A program made the position numbers and the translations under genes. From assembly GCA_003342895.1 (NCBI GenBank), contig PTFA01000012.1, positions 8,976,252 through 9,040,251 on the forward strand: DNA of 64,000 bases, written 5' to 3'. The first letter of the stretch is position 1, and each line of letters begins with the position of its first letter. The notes under the pieces are model-generated. The model was not told the origin of the DNA. It was given only the letters and a program-made list of their open reading frames with translations, and ran no database searches. This DNA is from Casuarius casuarius (Eukaryota > Chordata > Aves > Casuariiformes > Casuariidae). Positions 48,480 to 58,500 of this stretch are shown piece by piece.

Positions 48480-48720
48480 ACCTTAATTTGATTGAATTTG
48501 CTTAAGGCTGTAGTGAGTCATCTGCAAATAACTACCATATTGGATTCTGGCACTCATCCAGAAATTTGCAGCACTGGAATTATATATGGTGGCATGTGTC
48601 AGGCCATCTCAATGCACTCAACAGTTGTCTCCAGCTTCATTTCAAGTTAATTAGCTGCAAAAGTCACTTGAGAAAATTCTCCCCTTCATAGGGATTTCAC
48701 GTAATGGCCTCTATCAAGCA
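48480..48720. promoter_or_regulatory. Candidate conserved non-coding element
   Basis: A perfect AP-1 site TGAGTCA (48514-48520) and TTAATTAG (48647-48654) followed by CTGCAAAAGTCACTTGAG lie in repeat-free sequence with balanced composition. Phrases such as CAAGTTAATTAGCTGC are typical of vertebrate enhancers. It lies 3 kb right of the 44.6-45.4 kb block, and clustering of such blocks is usual around developmental genes. Confidence 0.3.
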
Positions 48721-50394
48721 TTATTATCTACTAGAGAAGTAAGGAACTGAGAAAGACTGGAAAACTCTCTACTAAAAAGAGATGACCAAGACCTATCAAG
48801 AAAAAAGAAAGAAAATATCAATCAACACTATCAAGTATTAATAGGACAGAATCAAAATAAAAATCAATAAATTATCTCTGGCCGACAAACCTCATGGGTT
48901 TAACTTGATACGCCATTAATATGGAAAGAATTTGACAGTTTACATAAGGGATGTGACCCAGTGCCAACAACCTCTGGCTTCTACATTTTCCAGATGGCAA
49001 GAGATTAGACTACAGTCTTTATTCTCATAAGAAGATTTTTTTCCCCCCATGGAAAAACTATAAAGGACAATTCTATTCCAAACTTCAAGTCTCCTTCACA
49101 AATGTCTACTCAATTCCAGGCCTTAACTAATGCCTATTAAAAGAAGCCCTTGGGCCTGAAGCTGTGAAGACAAAAAAAGAGGAAAGACTAAGGCAAACCT
49201 AACTCTAATGCTTGCCTTTAAAAGATCTATTGACAAAAGCAGTGGGGAAGAGTTTGGACCAATGTAAACTTAAAGGAAAAGGTTGGCAAGTTTCAATTGT
49301 GGATGTGAACGCCTGCATGATTTTGATCTTGACGGGTTTAAGATGGGAAAAAAGTTAAGCCTACTTACATATTAAAAAAATGCAGTAATGTTAAATTCAG
49401 TATGTACCAGTTTTCTCACTTTGATTTATACCCATCATTGACAAAGACTTTGAAGGACATTCCTGTTTAATATGGTAAAGAGCCACAGCACAGGGCACTG
49501 TCTCTGCTTTGCAAACGTTAATATGAAAAATCGTCCCTTGACAAAGCATGACACTATTTCCCACTAATCCCTGAAATACAGCAAAAAGGGAAACTGGAGT
49601 CTTTCATTGCTTCCCATCCAGGGGAAGACATGGATGATTAATCAAAGTGGACCACAAGATGAAAACATAGCGTGTGAAATGCAACTCTTGCAGACAGAAA
49701 TTCGTAGCCGATTAATCAGATTAAACATTAAAAAAAAAAAAATCGAAACACATTCTTCAGTGCTCAAGGTATCAAGAAAAGTCATCTCCAAGAGTTGTTC
49801 ATTTCCCTCTCCAACCATCACAAACTATTACCTCATTTCTTGCTTTACTGGCATCACCATAGTAACCTTTCCCTTGCAAGAAATATTCTCCAGGGGCCAC
49901 TCCCCCCTTCGGCACATGCCTTCAACACCTCATACACTGTGCCGTATAAATTGACTTGTCTCTGAAGACTCACAGTAAATTCAAGCGTTTAACGCACACC
50001 AGACTTCGGCCATTAAAGGACCATCTTCAAATGTGAGCTTAACAAACGCTCCAGACAGAACAGGTTCTGAAGCGACCAACATCCCGGCTCAGGTCAAAAA
50101 GCAGCGAAACAGAGCAACTATTACTGTGACATTGTTTTCATTCTTAACTACCATCTCCCCTTCGGTAAATCATTTTGCACATGATCATTTTTCATTCTCA
50201 AACACATAAACCGGTAAAGATAAGTTTACACTCGTTTCCACGTAACAATTGTGCCACTCAAACTCGCTGCCCAGCACAATCCCAGCAGGCACACAGCAAG
50301 CATACAGCGTTACTTCAGGATGTGAGCTAAGAGCAGTACATCATAGCGCCACATTTTCTTTGATTGTCAAAAGAAGTTAAAATAAAAAAAATTA
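48721..50394. other. Non-coding sequence
   Basis: No gene. An A12 run sits at 49730-49741. The frame at 49607-49954 (115 codons) reads through the A run as poly-lysine and has no other feature. Confidence 0.6.
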
Positions 50395-50650
50395 GAATAA
50401 TTTATCAAGTCATCATTTAATAAACTCTGCATTGAAAGGAGTAAAACCTGCAGTTTCATTTGTAAATTAATTTGGGAAATGATTATTAGTAGGCATCAGA
50501 GATGTGAAAGTAGTATTTGCCATAAAGCAGTCTCTTACAAAAGAAAGGAGCTTTGTTCCAGGGTGTTTTACCATTTTGAACCAATCCTGGAATCTCCTTT
50601 TGTGACTATCAAACAAAACAGATGGCTTTGACAGATTCCTAAATTGTATT
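50395..50650. promoter_or_regulatory. Candidate conserved non-coding element
   Basis: The block contains TCATCATTTAATAAAC, AAATTAATTTGGGAAATGAT, an AAAGGAGCTTTGTTCC (SOX/TCF-like) segment, an E-box CAGATG (50619-50624) and TGACAG (50629-50634, MEIS/PKNOX-type) within 250 bp. It is free of repeats. The E-box and TGACAG pair five nucleotides apart is suggestive of cooperative binding, but this is inference only. Confidence 0.3.
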
Positions 50651-51425
50651 TCTTTTCAGTCCCACCCTTGGCCACAGTCTCAGGCTACAGCGTTCCCATC
50701 CAGCAAGTGGGGACAGCAAACCACCCTAAACTCCTCACCCAACCATTTTCCCCACCTCCTCACTAGCGGAGGAGCATGTGGCACAAAGCAACAAGGATAA
50801 ATCGACTCCACGATCACTCAGGAATAATCTCTCACAGCCCTCAAGTTCTGCAATGGTGCAGTACGCACCTCAGTACAGGATCCCCAGCACTTGCAGCGAC
50901 CCACACGTCCTGCCCCTGCTGCAGCAAGTGAACCAGGTCACCAACCCTCTGCTACTCCCAGGACAACCACACCACCATAGCTGCTTTGGTAATGCACTGG
51001 TATCGTCCAAATAAGCCAGGGCAGATGTATACACCTTCACTGGTAGGATTTTTTTAAGCCTAGACTATTATGACTGCAGCATTTACATATGCATTTATTT
51101 TAAAAAGTCTGCGGAAGCGGTTACGCTTCTATACGCATGAAAGTGGTGAAGAGCAACTGTGGAGACAACTGCTCCATCTTGCTCAGCTTTAGCTAAGAAC
51201 AAAACATGATGTTTCTGAAGTCTCTCAAATCCTTCAGAGAGGATTTGATTTGTTTAACGAATAAAGAAAATTTAGAAGGTTAATTCAGCACAGTAAAGGA
51301 AGGGACGAAAGCCATATACAACTAACTGCCTTTTAATTTTCAACTTACATCTGCAGCTTCTTTTTCTGCTTTCAACAACACATCATCTGCCCAGTATTTA
51401 AAGTGACCTTTGACAAGATAAATTT
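50651..51425. other. Non-coding sequence
   Basis: No gene. A 78-codon frame at 50778-51014 is rich in Ser/Pro/Gln and unremarkable. No repeat recognised. Confidence 0.6.
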
Positions 51426-51426
51426 C

Positions 51427-51452
51427 TCCTGATCATCTCCTGATGATCAGGA
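51427..51452. repeat. Perfect 11-bp hairpin, 4-nt loop
   Basis: The arms TCCTGATCATC (51427-51437) and GATGATCAGGA (51442-51452) are exact reverse complements around TCCT. It is not followed by a T run, and in a vertebrate context a terminator role is not expected. It may be a chance palindrome or a micro-inversion scar. Confidence 0.9.
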
Positions 51453-54400
51453 AGACTTGGCTCCATCCCAGCTTAAGTGTGCTTTAAGCTACTCCCCTCT
51501 TCCTTCTCATATATCCCTTAGTTTCTGCATATCCAATTTTGTTTCTTCTTTAGTTATATTGTACTACATTCCTACTCCATGCTAATACTTTTCCCACAAT
51601 TATTTATTTCAGGTTTTCCAGGTCTACTCAGCAAAGAAGTGCAGAAAGAGATGAAAAAAAAGTCTAAATTACTGTGTCTATAAAGAACTTTCTAGGGAGA
51701 AAAGACTTGGTATTAGATAGCTACTGACAGAGCAGTGGATTCCAGAGTCAAGCCTCTGTTGAGACGATGGAAATGCCTTAGATATATTTTGCCTTTTAGT
51801 TCCAAAAAGCCAGTCTGTCTTAGCATTAAATTACAAGGTGGTTCTTCAATAGGGAGACCTATAGACTTGTTTGTCTGAAAAGCAAACAAAACCAAACTCA
51901 AGTTCTACATAAAAGTAGCAGTACAGTACAGTCTAACAAAGCAACTCTGATCACAACAAGCACACAACAAGTAATACATACTTTGATGCAAGATTCAAAT
52001 ATGAGTCCTGTACAACTTAGATAGCAATGCACATACTATCAATAACCATTAAGTAAAATAAATATTAAGAGTAGCAACCTCAACGTTTCTTTACTAGCCT
52101 GTAGCGCTCCTTTTTAAATAAAAAGCAGCTTTACACCTTATCTAAACCAAATGCCTGCTGCTATAGGTACTTGTAGGGTTTGTTTTGGTTTTCTTTGGGG
52201 GGAGGGGCTCTCATCTTTAAAGCCCCAGTAATAGATTATAACACAATAGGATGAAATACATCCTTGTAATCTAGTCTCCAGTGGCTGCGATAGCTGTACG
52301 CTGTATCTTGCGGTTGTGGAATTCTAGTCCTTTAGTCAAAACCACACTGAACAAATTCAAGAGCAACAGAAATCAAAGTGCATTTGGACCCTGTTCTTGG
52401 GTTGCTTGCTTCCTTTCTGTGCCAGTAGAAGACATTTTCCCCAGATGGTATGCTAAATTGTGTTCACAGATCAAAAAGACCGCAGGCCAATCAAACAGGT
52501 TTTCACCTTTCACTGCCAGCGCTTCTTCTCAGGTCATAAAACCTAAGTCAAGATCCTCACTTTCAAAGAACCAAACAGCATTCTGGTTTCTTGCGTCCTT
52601 CAGAGTTCATCTGAAGCCATTATTCACCCTTGCTAATTGTCATCTTGAACAAATGAATCACAAATACAAAAACCCCATACCCCTGGGATTCTGCGAAAGG
52701 TTTTTTTTTTTTTTTCCCCCAAATAGATGCTGCTTATACAGCAGTGTTTTCAGTATGGGGGAGAAAGCACATCTGCCTTTGTCTACAGTGATGGTGACCC
52801 CTATCTCTTAAACCTCCCCAGAGATAATGCTGACAGAATCAGAGTTACAATTTGTCTATTAGCACTTGGAAATCAGAGCAGCTCTTTGCAACAGTGGGAT
52901 ATTTTTACAATGCACCTAACATTCCAGATGGACTACATCCAAAATCCACTTGTCCAAAACAGAATGAGAAAGAATATCATTATAAAATATAAAAAGAGAT
53001 CAGCTTGGCCTCTCCCTATTTGGGAGAAATCTGGGCACAGTGTTTTGCCAAGTTTTGGAGAGGCAAGGATGATTTTATTTTATATTGCTGAGCTCCAAAA
53101 AGAGCTGCTTTTGTAGAGACCTAAAAGGAAAGATTAGTTGGGTGAACTTTAAATGCAAAATGTGTCCCTCAGTAGCTTTAGCCACAGAGCTCATCTCATC
53201 TTTCTGAACCTTGCCAGAAGTTAAATTATATCATAGACAGAAATCACTGATCTTGTTTACCATCCAAAAGCTGAGAAAAATCTCCTTAGCATGCTGGAGC
53301 TAAAAACAATCTACAGACCCCTTTTCACACCTACAGGTTATGCTTGTCAGTCGGCATTTGGCCAGATGGGTGGGGACACTTCTCTGACTACAGATTTTAG
53401 CGCGTCTTCAATTAGAAAAGCACTATTCTCTTTGTGCTTAAAAAGCTTCCTCTCTTTAAAAGGAAGAAATGGACTGCACTCGCCCTGTTTGGCTTAGCTG
53501 ACATCTTTGCTAAACATGTTGTAAAACTTTGGTCAGGCAAAAGAATCTTCTGATTAGGAAGAAGCAAGCAAATTGATTTTGCACTAGTAAGCACAAAACT
53601 GTACCTATACTGGAGCCGTGTGCCCAGTACATTCGCTTCACAGCTAATCCACGGGGAAGTTCAGGTCCTAGCTTTGATAGGCGAGCTGGCTGGCACAAAG
53701 TAACAGATAGCCTCCAACCTTTTCAACTCTAACCAAAGCAAAGTGTTTTGTTCAAGGTCAGCTCATTTTCAAGCTTTCTCTGTGCTCAAATGGCTCAGCT
53801 GCTCCCATGCATATCTTTGAAAGATCCCTGCAGTGAGTTGCAAAAGTCCTTCAAACCCTCACCAGACCAACACTGGAAACCCAGGATGAGGGGAAACTGA
53901 AAAGCTGCAACAGCAAGCCCCAGGATGGGCTACTGGAATACCAGCTGCACTCTACCTGTTTTAAAAGGCATACTCCGTGATGGCTTACATCACACGTAAG
54001 ACTGCATTAAGTTTATTTCTGCTTTGTTCAATGATTTTGATAGTTGTTTTCACTCTTCTCTGCTTATAGCAGCAGTAACTTGTGCAGAAGAGAATGTCTA
54101 ACCAATTAACACAGCATACTTGCTCTTACAGTCTTTGTTAATGAATCTTGCACAAGTTTAAAATACATCACTGATTATATGGGACACAAAAACTGATTGT
54201 GTGTGCTTTGGACATGGACTGTAATAGTATCTCAGTCCTGTCATAAAGATACCATATTAGTCAGCTATGTAATCACATTCTTGAAGTTGCTGGAAAGCAT
54301 ATTTAGCAACATAGACATTACATACAACAGCTTATTAAAGTCACAAAGAAGTCAGAGTACTGCTTACTACTGAAGGTCTGTGGAGGATATACACAAATTA

Positions 54401-54830
54401 AATGACCCACAAAAATACCTTTCGCGTGTATTCTTCTTTGGGACAACTTTGTACTAAAGTCCTATTCCCCAGCTGTTTAAGTTCATAATCACATATTCAT
54501 AAAAGTAACATTTTAGATCTTTAATTTGCTTCTGCTACTTTTTCTCCACTCTGAGACAGAACGCCTTTTGACTGCTGTTAAAAATCTTTAGCTTCAGAAA
54601 TTATACTGCAAACCAAAACCAGAATCTCTTTCTGGTAGGCTTTTATAATAAGATATTTTCAAATAGTGTAGTACTTTTCACTGAGATCAAAACATGCTTT
54701 GGTGAGGTGAACAGCAATTCATATCCCCATGCCTAAAGAAACTAAGGTATATGAAACAACTTACAGATGACTGCACAGACACAGCAAAGCTTGTAGGAAG
54801 ACTAGTAAATTTTTTACTAGATCCCAAATA
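51453..54830. other. Non-coding sequence, includes the window's longest frame
   Basis: The longest open frame of the window, 176 codons, lies at 52281-52811 on the plus strand. It spans a T15C5 run (52701-52720) that is read as poly-phenylalanine plus proline, shows no domain, and has a length expected by chance in 64 kb of this composition. I do not call it a gene. The rest is unique AT-rich sequence. Confidence 0.55.
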
Positions 54831-54835
54831 GTTTT

Positions 54836-54879
54836 TATTTGTTTTTTTTGTTTTTTTTGTTTTTTGGGTTTTTTTTTTA
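54836..54879 (+). repeat. T-rich tract with periodic G, (T8G)n-like
   Basis: Runs of T8 are separated by single G and then by a GGG (54841-54878). On the minus strand this is A-rich with periodic C, similar to decayed poly-A tails. No retroposon body is recognised beside it. Confidence 0.8.
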
Positions 54880-57125
54880 ACTCCTTGCAAGCTCTTGGCA
54901 GCTGAAAGAATGCTTATGTGCCATTTTCGGCTTTGGAACTACTCGTAGGAGGAATACCCTGCACTAGTCTCACAGAGAGAAGAAACCAAGGATCTGTTCA
55001 AAATTACAACAGGTTAAAATGCTTCCAAGTCTCAGTGACGTCCATTTTAACTTAAGATCTTTTTTTCCTTACTCTAAGCCACAGACTGCCAAAAACTGGA
55101 ATAATACACCAAGAAAAGTTACTGCTTTGTATTTGCAAAGTTTTTCTAACCTTTCCCAGAAGCCTTTGCTACTGGTTACTACCAGAAGCAAAGACCTGAT
55201 CCTGCATAAGACAAGCTTTGCTCTGACCCAGTACTGCAGCTCTTATCCATATTAATCTGTGCACACTTAAAGTAAGAAAATTGATTCTCAGTGAAAGCGT
55301 TGACAGCATTTCTTCCAGAGTTACAAACAGATGCTTAATGTCTCTTTCCTTGCCAGTTTACAAAACTTACAAAGCAATTGCAGTAATGCCAGGTGCGTAA
55401 GTACAGAGCAGAATTAGCAACAGAAGAAAGCAAGCTGTTGTTACAAATTTCTCATAACACTGCAATAGCTAGAAGCTAGGCTTCTCCGAGCTCCTTCCAG
55501 AGACCTCAGTGGTATCAGGCAACCTGAAAATAACTTCTCCAGCACAACATTTTCCTACTCTTACCAACAGCCATGCTCAGGACTTAAATTAGACAGCCTG
55601 CTCCCCAGTTCAGTTCAAAAAGATTGTTTACCACTGAATTGGAAATTTTACTGCTTATGGTGCATGCACTCAGTTCTAAAGTGACACCATGCTTAAGTGC
55701 TCGAGAGATTCTTCTTTGAAAGAATTTCCGTAAAAATTACTTCTTTTCTTCTGTATTACAACAGAGAACTGCTTTACAGCCACAGCTTGTTGTATTAAGA
55801 GACACACAAAACAAAACAAAAAACAGCCAACCAACCATTTTAAACAGTAAGGAACTTTGGCTTGTTGGACAATCAAATATCTACAGTCAGGTTATCTGGA
55901 TCCCTTTCACGGTCTCAAAGGAGAAGAGGAATCCCCAAGCTATATCCATCCCACCGTAAGAAAGCAGTAGGGTACATCCTGAGGTGCAGAGTAATTTCTT
56001 CATATTTTATATACCCCTAAATACTTCTGTGAAGGAAAGGAGGTTCAGAAAAGAATTTATCATACTCTTCCCAGCTTTCCATTATTTAAGTAAACATATC
56101 ACATCTTTAGAAAATAAAATGGAAACAACAGCTGAACCACAACTTTTCAGCTTGCCAAGATCTGCAATGTGTGACAGAAGATTAAAATAAAATAGGGTTA
56201 GTCAAGCTGGAAGCTTACCCAAAATATAGCAGAAAGGCCTTGTTTCTTGGTTTGCATAAAATTTAGAGGAGGGAAAAAAAATTTTGTGGGACAATTTACT
56301 TCTACAATGTGGGGCAAAAAGAAAGCTGAGGGGACTACAAGGAACCCTTCTTAAATAAATTGATCTTTCACAGAAATCTGTGCAGATTCAAATATGTGGA
56401 TGCTGTTGGCTGAACCTGCTTACAAAACATTGCCAATCAACAAGCAGCTCCTCAGCAAAAAGAAGCCTCTTTCCAAAAATGTTGCATCCCAAGAGAAACT
56501 CCTCCACAGTAGAGCCTTGGAGTAACCATATACTAATAATCAGTAGGAAATGGGATTTGGAAACACAACACTTCGGATAGGAAGGACGACATTAGTCAGG
56601 TAATAAATCAATATAAGATCCCACCTAACGTGAAACACATTTATGCTATCCTATATTACGTAGTTTAAGAGCAAGCTGATTCAATAATATTTTATACTTT
56701 TCAATGAACGCAGCCAAACTTGCAACTTGGGACAACCACATAAAACACTTCAAAATTCCTGACAAAAAGCTTGCCTCCAGAAAATTTTTTGTTTCTGAAA
56801 GCCCAATCCTAGCTATCATGCTCAACATAGAAGTCACACCAAAATTTCTGTAGAAATCTGTAGATATCTTTTTCTTCATCATTTCAGATGTGCAAGCCTT
56901 CAGTTTTTTATAGCTTCATGCTCAGATAATTTTAGCAGACCATTTAAAAATTTCACATCTGAGAGAAGTACTGAAGAATGAGTAAGCTGTTCATAAAGCC
57001 CATAAAATAAGATTCACAAGGTAAACTGCAGTTTTTACTGTTTTCATGGATCGAAGTAATTTGAAGGAGGAAAATATTCAGATATACTAGATACTTGGCA
57101 GAAGAAAAGACCCTGTTAAAACGGC
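54880..57125. other. Non-coding sequence
   Basis: No gene. Unique AT-rich DNA with short frames only. The A-rich stretch at about 55807-55825 is an interrupted AAAAC repeat. Confidence 0.6.
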
Positions 57126-57127
57126 GT

Positions 57128-57190
57128 CAGGAATCAAACCTGCAGCAGAAACCTATCTAACCACACAGCATGTCCTGCGCTACCCTAATA
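57128..57190 (-). repeat. tRNA-like relic (pseudo-tRNA or SINE head)
   Basis: On the minus strand a TAGCGCAGGAC A-box-like element (57172-57182) is followed 42-43 nt later by GGTTTGATTCC (57130-57140), a near-perfect B box. CAGG-TTTGATT-CCTG forms a 4-bp T stem with a canonical 7-nt T loop. D-arm pairing is plausible with G-U pairs. The acceptor strands do not pair, so it is not a functional tRNA. It is either a decayed tRNA copy or the head of a tRNA-derived SINE. Confidence 0.45.
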
Positions 57191-57376
57191 GGAGTGTAAA
57201 GGGCAATACAAATTCTGACAAAGCATCTAAGCATCAAGAGTAACAACATGAGCCCTAGGCTGCTCAGCCAGCTTCCCAAGGGCTACTTTGCCAGCAATCT
57301 ATCCATTTTCTTACTAACAAAGAACTAAGTCCCATCCCCTTTCCTCTACCCTCCAGCAGCTCCTCTGTCTTCTGTG

Positions 57377-57461
57377 GGTGTATACGTATGTGTATATATA
57401 TGCATACGTATTATATGTGTGTGTGTACACCCCCACACACATATACACACACACACACACT
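57377..57461. repeat. Alternating purine/pyrimidine microsatellite with two hairpins
   Basis: TG/TA alternation passes into CA alternation. TATATGTGTGTG (57412-57423) pairs perfectly with CACACACATATA (57434-57445) around a 10-nt loop. TACGTATG (57383-57390) pairs with CATACGTA (57403-57410) around 12 nt. Nearly the whole 85 bp alternates purine and pyrimidine, the pattern that favours Z-DNA and cruciforms. A tail of (CA)n follows. Confidence 0.85.
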
Positions 57462-58470
57462 ACAAAACCCTGTTTCCCCCACCTTCCGATCTCGGCCGCT
57501 GGCATACTTACCCATGTAATCTGTCTTGGCTTCTCATGATGCTCTTCTGTTAACTCTGCAGCCAAAAAGATGTAGCATTGAGCAGCAACTCCTGGTGACC
57601 TCTTCCCAGAGAGAAAGAGGAGCACCCACACCGCAAAGACAGCATTCTCAGTGAAAGGCTGTTTATACGATAGGCTCCTAATGCTCTGCCGCTGCATAGA
57701 CAGATCAGGCGTAAGGACCCTCTGCCAATTCAGCTAGTACAAATCACCTGAAGGTATGTTATTCTACAAGGCCATTTCTCTTAAAAATACCATGGTAGTA
57801 AAGTACTGACAATTCCCTAGCAATGAAACCTACTGCCGATTAGTTGGCACCAACTCTCCACTACAGTTTGGCTGAGGTTGAGCAACTCAGGAGTTCTGAG
57901 GGCACAACACCTATTTCATTTTTCTGGCTGCATGCAGTTCTCTGAAGTGTTAACTAGCTTTTCTCTTTCTGTCTGGGATGACCCTTCCTTCCTTGCTACT
58001 AGGAAAGTAAACAAGGTCAGCAAGAGAGAGATGGGTCCAAGCTCCAAATTAACAGCAGCCAAACCTCAGGGGAGTCCATCCCTGCCAGGCACACTAATGC
58101 ACAGAAAAAAAGTTAATCCAAGTCAGGCATGTGTGAGGACAAAGCTGAACATTCACTCAGTCACTCCCTCTTTAGCCTGGACACCACCACATTTAAAACA
58201 AAGAAACTGCTCGTCAAAAACAGGACAGCAGAGGTAGTATCCAGGAGGAACATTAGGAAAATAACCTGTTTATTTGGACCTAAGTTATCACAGAACAGAA
58301 CAAGAGAACCTACGGCCAGTATTATGCTCTGCCCAAACGTGCAGGAGGCCAGCTCTCTTCAGTGTGTTGTCCTACTGTGTTGCCCTATGCTTTAGTACAC
58401 AAAAGGCTCACAGGACAGGACAAAAAGGTTTTGGAGCTCGAGGGGGACTGAGGAAGAGAAATGATCCCAT
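57462..58470. other. Non-coding sequence
   Basis: No gene. The minus-strand frame 57314-57697 (127 codons) reads through the TG/CA microsatellite and is a by-product of it. Frame 57878-58237 (+, 119 codons) shows no domain. Confidence 0.55.
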
Positions 58471-58475
58471 GCAGA

Positions 58476-58500
58476 TTTTTTTTTCTTTTTTTTTTTTTTT
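58476..58500 (+). repeat. T9-C-T15 homopolymer tract
   Basis: Twenty-four T with one C, then AAATG. No retroposon body is visible, so its origin is open. Confidence 0.8.

Noticed and set aside
52281..52811. 176-codon open frame on the plus strand, the longest in the window
   Set aside because: It reads through a T15C5 run as poly-Phe/Pro, has no domain, and its length is about what chance gives in 64 kb of AT-rich DNA on six frames.
15297..53408. Shared 16-mer GATTTTAGCGCGTCTT at 15297-15312 and 53393-53408
   Set aside because: About half a 16-mer match is expected by chance within 64 kb, and the flanks do not align.
57314..57697. 127-codon minus-strand frame with Tyr/Thr/Val-rich stretch
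   Set aside because: The unusual composition is the translated TG/CA microsatellite, not a protein feature.
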